NCBI GenBank assembly: GCA_031538895.1
Contig: JAVKLU010000021.1
Span: 1-43,261 of the forward strand
Reading direction: 5' to 3'
DNA length: 43,261 nucleotides
Source: JAVKLU01 sp031538895
GTDB lineage: Bacteria > Pseudomonadota > Gammaproteobacteria > Burkholderiales > Burkholderiaceae
This document shows, piece by piece, positions 25,721 through 33,212 of this stretch (position 1 is its first letter; every line of letters starts with the position of its first letter). A program made the position numbers and the translations under genes. The notes under the pieces are model-generated. The model was given only the letters and a program-made list of their open reading frames with translations. It did not search any database and was not told the origin of the DNA.

Positions 25721-26809
25721 CTACCGACGCCAGCGAATTTGATACGCAATCAAGGTATCACAAGACAATAAAAAAAACAGTAGCAAACTTTGAAACACGC
25801 CAGTAATCGCGGCAGGCAAGCCCAAACGCGATTGCGCCAATTCGCCACCTAAATAAAATACTGACATTACAAGCCCACCCAACAAGGCGCCAACTGGATG
25901 CAAACGGCCGATGAAGGCCACAATAATTGCGGCAAAACCATAACCCGGAGAAATCGACGGCAGCAATTGGCCAATCGGCCCCATCACCTCAAAGGCACCG
26001 GCTAATCCGGCAAAACCACCCGAAGTTAATAGTACCGTCCACAACGCGCGTCGCGCAGAAAATCCAGCATACAAGGCCGCCGCGGGCGCCGCACCGCCAA
26101 CCATCAAACGAAATCCGGTAAACGAACGAAACAGCAAAACCGTCATCACCGCAACTAATACCAACATCACGATAAAGCCCGCGTGCAAGCGCCCGCCGAC
26201 AAATAACAAGGGCATCAAAAATTCGACACTAAACGCTTTTGATTGCGGAAAATTCATGCCATTAGGATCTTTCAATGGGCCGCTGCAAATAAACATGAGC
26301 AACAATTGTGCGATATAGACCAGCATCAACGATACCAAAATTTCGTTCGCATTAAAACGATCTTTGCACAGCGCGGTAATGCCCGCCCAGAACATTCCAC
26401 CCAATACACCCATCAACAGCGACAGGATTAACACCAGCAGCGCCGGCGCACTGTTGCCCACAAAATCAAACCACAAGACGGTCGCAGCAGCACATATTCC
26501 GCCCAGAACCAATTGACCTTCGGCACCGATATTCCACACATTAGCGCGGTAACACAGGAACAAACCCAAAGCACACAAGACCAAAGGAATGGTTTTTAAA
26601 CCTAATTCCGCCAAGGCGCGCGCATCACGAAAAGGCTCAATTAAAAATATACGCAAGGCTTCAGCGGGATCTTTACCCAGAATCGCAAATAAAAAAATGC
26701 CGATCACTAAAGTGCACAGCAAGGCTAAAAACGGTGAGAGCACACTCATCGCACGCGAAGGTGTGGCACGAACGTGCAAAGAAAGAGGAAAACGCATCAT
26801 TGTGATCAT
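25721..26809 (-). CDS. ABC importer permease, nucleoside/BMP (YufP) type
   Basis: 362 residues with about nine to ten hydrophobic helices and the BPD_transp_2 hallmark VWNIGAEGQLVLGG (about 92-105), followed by NANEILVSLMLVYIA and the SPGYGFAAIIVAFIGRLHP loop near 288-306. This matches the first permease of importers for purine nucleosides and related compounds. Such systems normally have a second permease and a BMP-family binding lipoprotein; after this gene only 78 bp remain before valS, so both are missing here. Three in-frame ATGs (26809, 26800, 26797) are possible; relatives tend to begin near MRFPL. It follows the ATPase gene by 12 bp. Confidence 0.9.
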   Translation of the reverse strand: MITMMRFPLSLHVRATPSRAMSVLSPFLALLCTLVIGIFLFAILGKDPAEALRIFLIEPFRDARALAELGLKTIPLVLCALGLFLCYRANVWNIGAEGQLVLGGICAAATVLWFDFVGNSAPALLVLILSLLMGVLGGMFWAGITALCKDRFNANEILVSLMLVYIAQLLLMFICSGPLKDPNGMNFPQSKAFSVEFLMPLLFVGGRLHAGFIVMLVLVAVMTVLLFRSFTGFRLMVGGAAPAAALYAGFSARRALWTVLLTSGGFAGLAGAFEVMGPIGQLLPSISPGYGFAAIIVAFIGRLHPVGALLGGLVMSVFYLGGELAQSRLGLPAAITGVFQSLLLFFLLSCDTLIAYQIRWRR

Positions 26810-26821
26810 AAAACGCGAGAG

Positions 26822-28381
26822 TTATACGCTGATAGTCTCGCCAGATTGAGATTCAAATTCTTGTTGCGGCTGATGCCATAAACCACTCATCCACAAACCG
26901 ATCTGAGTCCGAATCTCGTCGCCCCATGTCTCAATTATGGGCGAGGTGCGACCGCCTGCCATGACCAATAATCGGTCAGACAACACCAATAATTCATCGA
27001 TGTCTTCAGACACTAATAACACCGCAACGCCATCATCTCGCAAACGTAAAATTTCTTGATGTATACGCGCCGCGGCGCCAACATCGACACCCCACGAGGG
27101 CTGCGCCAAAATCAATACGCGCGGTGCTGCATTGACTTCGCGACCGACAATAAATTTTTGTAAATTACCACCGGACAAACTTTTTGCAATGCTGTCACTG
27201 CCATCCGAATGAACATTAAAGTCCAAGCGCACTTTTTTAGCGCGCAACTGTTTAGCCTTACGCATAATCCAATTGCGCTTAATCAAAATTGAATCTTGAT
27301 GCGTCAATAAAAGGTTATGCGCCAAACTCATTTCAGGCACTGCGCCGCGCCCTAAACGCTCTTCGGGAACAAAACGCAAACCGATTTTGCGACGTTTTCG
27401 CACTGAAATCTGATCCAAACTTTGTCCCAATAAACGCACTGCGCCTTTGGTATTGCGTGAATCTTCACCGGACAAAATGCGCAAAAGCTCCTGCTGTCCG
27501 TTACCAGAAATTCCTGCAACGCCAACAATTTCGCCGGCTCGAACTGAAAAACTCACATCATCCAAATCAGTGCCAAACACTTGCCTTGAAGGCAAGGACA
27601 AATGTGACAATTCCAAAGCCACCTCGCCCAAAACACCTCTTGATTTATAGGACCGCACAACCGGGTAATCTCCTATCATTAAGCGCGACAGGCTTTGGGC
27701 GGTTTCGTCTTTGGGAATACAGCGTGCAACAACTTTGCCTTCGCGAATCACGGTAGCGCGATCACATAAATTACAAATTTCTTCCAACTTGTGACTGATA
27801 TACAAAATACTGCAACCTTCGCTGGCGAGTTGACGCAGGGTTTCAAACAAACGCTCGATCGCTTGCGGGGTTAGTACCGAAGTCGGTTCATCCAAAATTA
27901 ACAAGCGCGGCTTGGTTAATAAGGCCCGAACAATTTCAACACGTTGCCGTTCGCCCACAGATAAAGTTCCGACAGTGCGCTGGGCCTCCAAGGGCAGACT
28001 GTATTTGCGCCCCGTGTCTTCAATCAAACTAATCAAAGTTTTGATTTTGATTTTTTCGTGTAGCCCTAAAGAAATATTTTCTGCAACGGTTAAAGATTCA
28101 AATAATGAAAAATGTTGGAACACCATCGCAATGCCCAGACTTCGCGCCACGTAAGGCGAAGTAATGTTCACCGTATCACCTTCCCAGCGTATCGTACCGC
28201 TGTCAGGCACGGTGACGCCATGAATCATTTTCATCAAACTCGATTTTCCCGCCCCATTTTCGCCCAGCACCGCGTGAATCTCGCCAGTGTTCAAGCGCAA
28301 GGATACCGCTTGATTGGCCTTGATTCGCCCATAGCTTTTACTCAATTCAAGCAGCTCCAGACGCGGAATAATTTCGCTCAT
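26822..28381 (-). CDS. ABC importer ATPase with two nucleotide-binding domains (YufO/RbsA-like)
   Basis: 519 residues from the ATG at 28381 (MSEIIPRLELLELSKSYG); the frame is open upstream but conservation starts here. First NBD: Walker A GENGAGKSSLMK (about 43-54), signature LSVGERQRVEI, Walker B LLILDEPTSVLT. Second NBD: degenerate Walker A GISGNGQQELL, signature LSGGNLQKFI, Walker-B-like VLILAQPSWGVD. The degenerate second P-loop is typical of this family, so the protein looks functional. Makes the motor for the permease at 25721-26809. Two 12-bp direct repeats lie just before the start and no Shine-Dalgarno sequence is seen. Confidence 0.92.
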   Translation of the reverse strand: MSEIIPRLELLELSKSYGRIKANQAVSLRLNTGEIHAVLGENGAGKSSLMKMIHGVTVPDSGTIRWEGDTVNITSPYVARSLGIAMVFQHFSLFESLTVAENISLGLHEKIKIKTLISLIEDTGRKYSLPLEAQRTVGTLSVGERQRVEIVRALLTKPRLLILDEPTSVLTPQAIERLFETLRQLASEGCSILYISHKLEEICNLCDRATVIREGKVVARCIPKDETAQSLSRLMIGDYPVVRSYKSRGVLGEVALELSHLSLPSRQVFGTDLDDVSFSVRAGEIVGVAGISGNGQQELLRILSGEDSRNTKGAVRLLGQSLDQISVRKRRKIGLRFVPEERLGRGAVPEMSLAHNLLLTHQDSILIKRNWIMRKAKQLRAKKVRLDFNVHSDGSDSIAKSLSGGNLQKFIVGREVNAAPRVLILAQPSWGVDVGAAARIHQEILRLRDDGVAVLLVSEDIDELLVLSDRLLVMAGGRTSPIIETWGDEIRTQIGLWMSGLWHQPQQEFESQSGETISV

Positions 28382-28385
28382 ATTT

Positions 28386-28410
28386 TTGATACTAATTCTT
28401 GATACTAATT
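28386..28410. repeat. Two direct repeats in the ABC-ATPase leader
   Basis: TTGATACTAATT occurs at 28386-28397 and 28399-28410 (13-bp period), within 30 bp upstream of the ATPase start. It could be an operator half-site pair or simple slippage. Confidence 0.55.
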
Positions 28411-28536
28411 TTTGAAAATAAGGGGCTTTGATTTGATTTAACGTCGATACCAAACACATCGCCATGGCCGCTTTACAAGAACGATTTGATATAACTGTCC
28501 CGTATTGTAGAGACTCAAGAAAAATCAAATAATAAT

Positions 28537-28567
28537 TTGCCAGAATTTATTGCTGAATCCGTATAAT
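28537..28567 (+). promoter_or_regulatory. Candidate promoter of the small secreted-protein gene
   Basis: Plus strand: TTGCCA (5 of 6) at 28537-28542 and perfect TATAAT at 28562-28567, with a slightly long 19-bp spacer. It predicts a leader of about 45 nt for the ATG at 28620. Confidence 0.4.
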
Positions 28568-28619
28568 GTCACCGGACAGCGTTAATGCAGTTCATTTTTT
28601 AATTTTGCTTTTTTATTCG

Positions 28620-28994
28620 ATGAAATTTACAAGCATTTTTCTTTTCGTTTTGTGCTTTACACCTGCTGTGATGGGGCAAATTTTATCTTCACAGTATCAA
28701 CAGCAAAACGCCTTTAGCAGGTCTAATTTGTCATCACAACTTGACATAACAAGTGATTTTTCACCCGTGCAAAAGATCAATTCTGGGGAAACACCTCCAG
28801 ATTTTCAAACTGTACAGATTTTTCGCCCTGAACAAAACAATGGGTTAAACAATGCACAAAGTACTCAAAAACAAAAAAAACTTACCGCCATAAAATCCGC
28901 AGAACCCAATCAAACACCTCTAACCGAATCGATTTTGTTACCGCATAACTCGGAAATCCTAGTCTCATCCCTGCCCAAAATTTTTGAAAAATAA
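28620..28994 (+). CDS. Small secreted protein, unknown
   Basis: 124 residues from the ATG at 28620; an earlier in-frame ATG (28566) lies inside the predicted -10 box. The N-terminus MKFTSIFLFVLCFTPAVMG is a clear signal peptide (cleavage before Gln20). The mature part is polar, rich in Gln, Ser, Asn and Pro, has no cysteines, no helices of note and no motif I recognise; it is probably disordered. Divergent from the ABC-ATPase gene and upstream of a long gap with a hairpin. No Shine-Dalgarno sequence. The signal peptide and promoter argue for a real gene, but a chance ORF cannot be excluded. Confidence 0.5.
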   Translation: MKFTSIFLFVLCFTPAVMGQILSSQYQQQNAFSRSNLSSQLDITSDFSPVQKINSGETPPDFQTVQIFRPEQNNGLNNAQSTQKQKKLTAIKSAEPNQTPLTESILLPHNSEILVSSLPKIFEK

Positions 28995-29308
28995 ATACTG
29001 TCGCGATACCTGCCATGCGGACAAGGTCGCCCCATATCAGACTGCCACGAGCTGTAAAAATCTACGAAGTGTTTTATTAGAAATAGCCTGAACAACTTCA
29101 ATTTTTGGCAAGAGCAAGGCTTTGTTGCGCGCCACTCTATTGCTTTTCCGAAATAGAATCCCGAGACTGAAACGCGATAAAAAACGCTTCGAAAGGTTTT
29201 TTTCAGAGCGTTTTTATTGAGGAATTGCGCCGCATTGTTTTGAGCAGTTGAAGATCAAAAAATCAATCTCGGCAATCACACTACAAAATCGACAACAAAC
29301 CACGTCGA
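28995..29308. other. Intergenic region without recognised gene
   Basis: 314 bp between two convergent small genes. No credible ORF and no tRNA, tmRNA, SRP or RNase P signature. It ends with a hairpin/T-run at 29180-29215 and a second small hairpin at the stop of the outer-membrane protein gene. About 185 bp lie between the stop at 28994 and the first hairpin, more than a simple 3' UTR needs; a small RNA is possible but unsupported. Confidence 0.5.
29180..29215. terminator. Bidirectional hairpin terminator
   Basis: AAAAACGCT (29180-29188) pairs with AGCGTTTTT (29207-29215) across an 18-nt loop. Both directions have T-runs (plus: TTTTTATT; minus: TTTTTTATC). It lies between convergent genes, where a shared terminator is expected. 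The large loop lowers confidence. Confidence 0.55.
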
Positions 29309-29310
29309 TT
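29284..29310 (-). terminator. Small hairpin at the end of the OMP gene
   Basis: Minus strand AATCGAC, 10-nt loop, GTCGATT then TTG. The 7-bp stem overlaps the TAA of the outer-membrane protein gene and is followed by a short T-run. A weak terminator candidate, backed up by the hairpin further on. Confidence 0.35.
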
Positions 29311-30001
29311 AAAACGCGTAACTGACACCCAAAGTAACGCTACTGAAATCAGACGCATATTGATTGTATTTAAGACGTAGCGCCAAAGTATTATTGATTT
29401 CATAATCTAATCCTAGAACACCATAAGCACGCGCGGCGGCCTGTGATTCAGTCGTTATGACATCACTAACTGTTTTACTGGTTTGAACCGAAAACAAGGA
29501 TGCGCCACCCTCGAAAGTCAAGGCAACACCGCCCCCCAACAAATAACACCCAGTAACTCCTAACATTGGACCACCGACAGTGACACTTAAAGGAGTTGAA
29601 CCCTCAAAATCAAACTTTGAAGAACTGGCATAAGCAACTTTAATGCCTAAAGCGTTAGGACGCCATTCATAACTGAGAGTACTCATTGAAGAGGAGCTCT
29701 TTTGCAAATTACCGCTCCAATTACTACTTAAACTCGCCGAACCAAAATCCAAGGCAAGAATGTTGCTTGGCTTTTTAACCAGTTGCAAAGGGGCGGAACG
29801 TTTAAGCGTCTTTTTTGATGTCGGCGTTGGCGCCGGCTTTGTGATCGCGCGCTGGTTATTCTGAATTGTGTTTTTTACTGAAGGTTTGACAATCTGTTTT
29901 TGCCCATTTAGCCCTTGTGCCGACAATGTCCCAACAAACCCCATGCCCACACTCAAACCAGCTAAGAAAACAATATGACGCAAAAAAATAGTATTTATCA
30001 T
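29309..30001 (-). CDS. Small outer-membrane beta-barrel protein
   Basis: 230 residues. Signal peptide at 1-29 (hydrophobic core IVFLAGLSVGMGFVG, ending LSAQG), then a basic Pro/Thr/Lys linker to about 80, then about 150 residues of alternating hydrophobic/polar strands (SASLSSNWSGNLQ, LGIKVAYASSSKF, VALTFEGGASLFSV, YGVLGLDYEINN, LALRLKYNQYAS) ending in LGVSYAF. The C-terminal phenylalanine is the usual Bam signal, and the strand count fits an 8-strand barrel of the OmpW/Opa/OMP_b-brl type. Function unknown; such barrels can be adhesins or structural proteins. A good sigma70 promoter lies 29-57 bp upstream. Confidence 0.75.
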   Translation of the reverse strand: MINTIFLRHIVFLAGLSVGMGFVGTLSAQGLNGQKQIVKPSVKNTIQNNQRAITKPAPTPTSKKTLKRSAPLQLVKKPSNILALDFGSASLSSNWSGNLQKSSSSMSTLSYEWRPNALGIKVAYASSSKFDFEGSTPLSVTVGGPMLGVTGCYLLGGGVALTFEGGASLFSVQTSKTVSDVITTESQAAARAYGVLGLDYEINNTLALRLKYNQYASDFSSVTLGVSYAF

Positions 30002-30029
30002 AGCAATAAAATATTAGTTATGTCGTTCA

Positions 30030-30058
30030 ATTATAGTTTTATATTTCTTATAAATCAA
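30030..30058 (-). promoter_or_regulatory. Sigma70-type promoter of the OMP gene
   Basis: Minus strand TTGATT (30053-30058), exact 17-bp spacer, perfect TATAAT (30030-30035). The predicted start point gives a leader of about 20 nt before the ATG at 30001. Among the best promoter matches in the window. Confidence 0.62.
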
Positions 30059-30131
30059 TATTTTATACCTGTTTGTTAAACTTTTTATTAACATGTAAAC
30101 AACATACTGACCATAAGATACTAACCATAAA

Positions 30132-30152
30132 GCACTTCTATCAATACAGAAT
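30132..30152. repeat. Solitary end of the MITE-like repeat family
   Basis: GCACTTCTATCAATACAGAAT is identical over 21 bp to 20147-20167, the left end of the 151-bp element. The two outermost G residues are replaced by A here, and no partner inverted repeat occurs in the following 180 bp, so this is a decayed or partial copy. It lies in the 331-bp gap (30002-30332) between the divergent OMP and DUF1566-like genes; apart from the OMP promoter I see nothing else there. Confidence 0.75.
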
Positions 30153-30332
30153 TGTTTGCAAGTCGAACAAAAATTCGTAGCGCGAGTCCGGATATACACT
30201 TAGGCCAGATATTTAAGATGGTCCTGCGCCAACCCATCAGCGCTATTGCATGAGCGGTGAAGTCTTGCATTTTGTTCTAGATTAAACCTAACTCTTGTTC
30301 TGCTGCACGCTGGTTTTAACTGATTTCAAACC

Positions 30333-31049
30333 ATGAATGTTTATCGCTTTATTATTTTGTTGTTAGTTACCTTCAGCGTCCAAACGTATGCAAGCTGCAT
30401 TCTGACCTCACCGACACCACTTTATGGTGGCACCTCTGGCTTGGTATGGCGTACTTGCCCAGTTGGACAAACCCTGAAGAACAATACCTGCGAAGGTCAA
30501 ATGCAAAAATTTAATTGGTTAGAGGCAATGCGTTACGTCTTGCTCGAAAACAAAAATACGACTTGGCGTCTGCCAAGCAGTAAAGAACTGGCCACTGTTT
30601 TTACGCAGTGCACACCTCAAGAACGTGCCCGCGCTGAAAACCCAACAATGTTTTGGAGCCGTGATCGTGCGGATAATGGCCCCGATAGAAACGTTCTACA
30701 AGCATTAATGGTCGCGACCGATGGCTCGATTATGTCGGAATACAAAACCATTAAATCTCCCATTTTTATGGTCAAGCACAGCACTATCACTATTCTCTCG
30801 CCCATTTTGTGGGACGACGATGAATGGATGGAACCGCGTGAGCGCTTGGATCGCGCACTGGCCGCAGATAGCAAAACTGGATTAGCGCAAGCCGCTATTT
30901 TTGAAACCACATCACAGTGGATTTATGCGCTACGTCTATATGAAGCATTACAAAAACGCAAGGGCGCACAAAAATTAACGCCCGCGCAACTGAAGTTGCT
31001 GACTCCAAAAATTCTCGATTTACAAACTCGTGTCCTTTCGATTCCGTAA
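30333..31049 (+). CDS. Secreted DUF1566-like protein
   Basis: 238 residues. Signal peptide MNVYRFIILLLVTFSVQTYA with cleavage before Ser21-Cys22. The segment from about 32 to 95 has the DUF1566/Lcl-C pattern: GLVWRTCPVGQ, a short Cys-containing turn (NNTCEGQ), FNWLEAMRYV, then TTWRLPSSKELATVF. DUF1566 is a small C-type-lectin-like fold found in secreted and surface proteins of proteobacteria. The rest (about 165-238) is helical and basic, without known match. Possibly a cell-surface or periplasmic protein; function unknown. Followed by a hairpin terminator; divergent from the OMP gene. Confidence 0.75.
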   Translation: MNVYRFIILLLVTFSVQTYASCILTSPTPLYGGTSGLVWRTCPVGQTLKNNTCEGQMQKFNWLEAMRYVLLENKNTTWRLPSSKELATVFTQCTPQERARAENPTMFWSRDRADNGPDRNVLQALMVATDGSIMSEYKTIKSPIFMVKHSTITILSPILWDDDEWMEPRERLDRALAADSKTGLAQAAIFETTSQWIYALRLYEALQKRKGAQKLTPAQLKLLTPKILDLQTRVLSIP

Positions 31050-31093
31050 TACAAACCTTGCATCAGCGACGGTGTGAGCAATAAGCGTTATCC

Positions 31094-31146
31094 CCCAATC
31101 AAAGCGTTTGAGGGTGTAGCCTCAATCCTTAGTTTGATTGGGTTTA
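31094..31146 (+). terminator. Compound hairpin terminator before carA
   Basis: CCCAATCAAA (31094-31103) pairs with TTTGATTGGG (31133-31142); inside, TGAGG (31109-31113) pairs with CCTCA (31120-31124). TTTATT follows. Placed 45 bp after the DUF1566-like gene. The T-run is imperfect. An attenuator for carA is an alternative reading, but it lies 210 bp before carA. Confidence 0.55.
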
Positions 31147-31353
31147 TTAAATTGAATTGCGCTCTCGGATAAAATCTCGCGTCTTTTGTTATGCCTTCGA
31201 CTGAGCGCTTAATGATTGCTAATCCAATCACTCAATACGAATGTCCCATTCACCGTGGCGACACCATCAAGCACAGTAAAAAGTTCCATTAGACATCAGT
31301 AGCGTTTCAATAACCAGCGACGCTCAACTCTTATCACAACTTAACAGGAGCTT
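31147..31353 (+). other. carA upstream region
   Basis: With the preceding hairpin this completes a 304-bp gene-free stretch. It should hold the carAB promoter. A TAAAAT box occurs near 31168, but no -35 with good spacing is visible, and I see no clear arginine- or pyrimidine-regulator operator. AGGAG at 31346-31350 is the carA ribosome site. Confidence 0.4.
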
Positions 31354-31356
31354 TTG

Positions 31357-32538
31357 TTGTCATCGATTTTCTCTACTCGCCCGCCCGCCATTTTAGTACT
31401 CGCTGACGGTAGCGTGTTCCATGGATACCGCTTTGGCGCTAGCGGGCACTGCACTGCGGAACTTGTTTTTAATACCGCGATGTCGGGTTATCAAGAAATA
31501 CTAACTGACCCCAGTTATGCTGGGCAAATCGTCGCCCTCACTGCCGCCCATATTGGTAACGTCGGAACCAACAACGATGATGCGGAAGCCTCTCGCCTTT
31601 GGGCGGCGGGTTTAGTGATCCATGAAGCGCCCATGATCACTTCAAATTTTCGTAGCACATCCAATTTAAATGACTATCTAATCGCCCATAAAGTGGTCGC
31701 TATTTGTGGCGTCGATACGCGTCGATTAACGCGTCACATGCGTCTGAATGGCGCGCAAAACGCCTGCATCTTGAGCCTGTCCGACGATAACAAAATAATC
31801 TCTCAAACCGAAATCGATACCGCATTAAATTTGGCGCGTCAAGCACCTAATATGACAGGGCAAGATTTGGCGCGAGTGGTGAGCGTGGCGCAAACCTATC
31901 AATGGCCCAACTCCATAATGGCCGGATCTGCATGGGATCCGCGCGAACAACAATTTACCATTGCAGACAAAGCGCGCTATCGCGTTGTCGCGTATGACTT
32001 TGGCATCAAACGCAACATCTTACGTTTGTTGAATGCGCATGGTTGCGACGTTACCGTCGTTCCGGCACAAACACCTATCGCAGAAGTGTTGGCACAAAAA
32101 CCAGACGGTGTATTTTTCTCTAATGGCCCAGGCGATCCAGAACCCTGCGATTACGCGATTCATGCTGCGCGCGTGGTAATGGAACAAAAAATTCCGACTT
32201 TTGGTATTTGCTTAGGGCATCAAATTTTGGCACTCGCTTCGGGTGCCAAAACAGTCAAAATGAAATTTGGTCATCACGGCGCCAATCATCCAGTCAAAGA
32301 TTTGCGCACCGGACGTGTGTTTATTACCTCACAAAATCACGGCTTTGCGGTTGATCAAAAATCTTTGCCGGCGCATTGTCAGTTAACACATATTTCCTTA
32401 TTCGATAACAGTTGCCAAGGATTTATTCGTACCGACGCACCCGCGATGGCCTTTCAAGGTCATCCCGAAGCCTCTCCAGGGCCGACAGAAATCGTGCAAT
32501 TATTCCAACAATTTACTGAATTGATGAAAGCACGATGA
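31357..32538 (+). CDS. carA: Carbamoyl-phosphate synthase small chain (glutaminase)
   Basis: Hydrolyses glutamine and passes ammonia to CarB to make carbamoyl phosphate for arginine and pyrimidines. About 393 residues. Two consecutive TTG codons (31354, 31357) can start; AGGAG ends 6 nt before the second, which I choose. N-terminal CPSase_sm_chain domain (LADGSVFHGYRFG, GYQEILTDPSY, HIGNVG, GVDTRRLTRHMR), then class I glutamine amidotransferase with catalytic Cys in FGICLGHQ (about 285), and the His/Glu of the triad in GHPEASPGPTE. Also SQNHGFAVD, typical of CarA. Its stop overlaps the next gene by 4 bp (ATGA). Confidence 0.97.
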   Translation: MSSIFSTRPPAILVLADGSVFHGYRFGASGHCTAELVFNTAMSGYQEILTDPSYAGQIVALTAAHIGNVGTNNDDAEASRLWAAGLVIHEAPMITSNFRSTSNLNDYLIAHKVVAICGVDTRRLTRHMRLNGAQNACILSLSDDNKIISQTEIDTALNLARQAPNMTGQDLARVVSVAQTYQWPNSIMAGSAWDPREQQFTIADKARYRVVAYDFGIKRNILRLLNAHGCDVTVVPAQTPIAEVLAQKPDGVFFSNGPGDPEPCDYAIHAARVVMEQKIPTFGICLGHQILALASGAKTVKMKFGHHGANHPVKDLRTGRVFITSQNHGFAVDQKSLPAHCQLTHISLFDNSCQGFIRTDAPAMAFQGHPEASPGPTEIVQLFQQFTELMKAR

Positions 32539-33173
32539 TGGGAATTACTGATCTGTGGACTTATATCGTGGGGGTAATTGTCATTGTGTTATTACCCGGC
32601 CCCAACTCTTTATTTGTCCTGTCCGTCGCCAGCCACAAAGGCATAAGTGCTGGGTATCGCGCAGCCTGTGGCGTATTTGTCGGCGATGCCTTTCTAATGG
32701 CGGCGGCATCTTTAGGAATAGGAACTTTATTTAAAGCGCTGCCCTCGTTATTTTTTACGATCAAACTTGTCGGTGCACTGTACTTGGCGTGGCTAGGTCT
32801 ACAGCTATTAAATGCGGCGCGCCAACATCAACGCACGACCGTATCGGTTGAATCCAAATCGCTATCGAAAATGGATAAACCATTTCAAAAAGCGCTGTTA
32901 ATTAGCTTAATCAATCCGAAAGCGATTTTATTTTTTGCAACTTTTTTTATTCAATTTGTCGATCCGACTTACGCCCACCCCTTTCTTAGTTTTTTAATTT
33001 TGGGGGCGATCGGACAAACGGCCAGTTTGATTTATTTATCCTGTTTGATTTTTTCAGGCGTGTACTTAGCACAGTTTTTTCGCCAACGTGTTTTTTTAAA
33101 CGTATTAGGAAATGTGTTGGTGGGACTTTTATTTATTGGCTTCGCCGCACGTCTCGCCTTATCACAGTTGTAA
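32535..33173 (+). CDS. LysE/RhtB-family amino-acid exporter
   Basis: 212 residues, about six transmembrane helices. The start MGITDLWTYIVGVIVIVLLPGPNSLFVLS has the LysE-family PGPN motif in helix 1 (about 19-22); SLINPKAILFFATFFIQFV (about 118-136) is the second family motif. Members export amino acids such as lysine, arginine, homoserine, threonine or leucine. ATG overlaps the carA stop (ATGA) and carB follows after 39 bp, so it is inside the carAB operon. In Burkholderiales a LysE gene between carA and carB is recurrent, which suggests a link to arginine or a precursor; the substrate is an inference. An adjacent second ATG (32538) is equally possible. Confidence 0.92.
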   Translation: MMGITDLWTYIVGVIVIVLLPGPNSLFVLSVASHKGISAGYRAACGVFVGDAFLMAAASLGIGTLFKALPSLFFTIKLVGALYLAWLGLQLLNAARQHQRTTVSVESKSLSKMDKPFQKALLISLINPKAILFFATFFIQFVDPTYAHPFLSFLILGAIGQTASLIYLSCLIFSGVYLAQFFRQRVFLNVLGNVLVGLLFIGFAARLALSQL

Positions 33174-33212
33174 TGTACTGTTCATCAAATTTATTATTTT
33201 TAAAGTTTTACT

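Noticed and set aside
28910..29101. 63-codon reverse-strand ORF overlapping the small secreted-protein gene
   Set aside because: No ribosome site, no conserved feature, and it overlaps a better candidate with a signal peptide.
30014..30199. 61-codon reverse-strand ORF, sharing the FCIDRSAL peptide with the open frame upstream of the Sel1 gene
   Set aside because: The shared peptide is only the translation of the 21-bp repeat; both are read-through of a non-coding repeat and not genes.
31094..31146. Leader attenuator or riboswitch of carA
   Set aside because: The hairpin is about 210 bp from carA and directly follows the previous gene; no leader peptide or known riboswitch core is visible, so a terminator is the simpler call.
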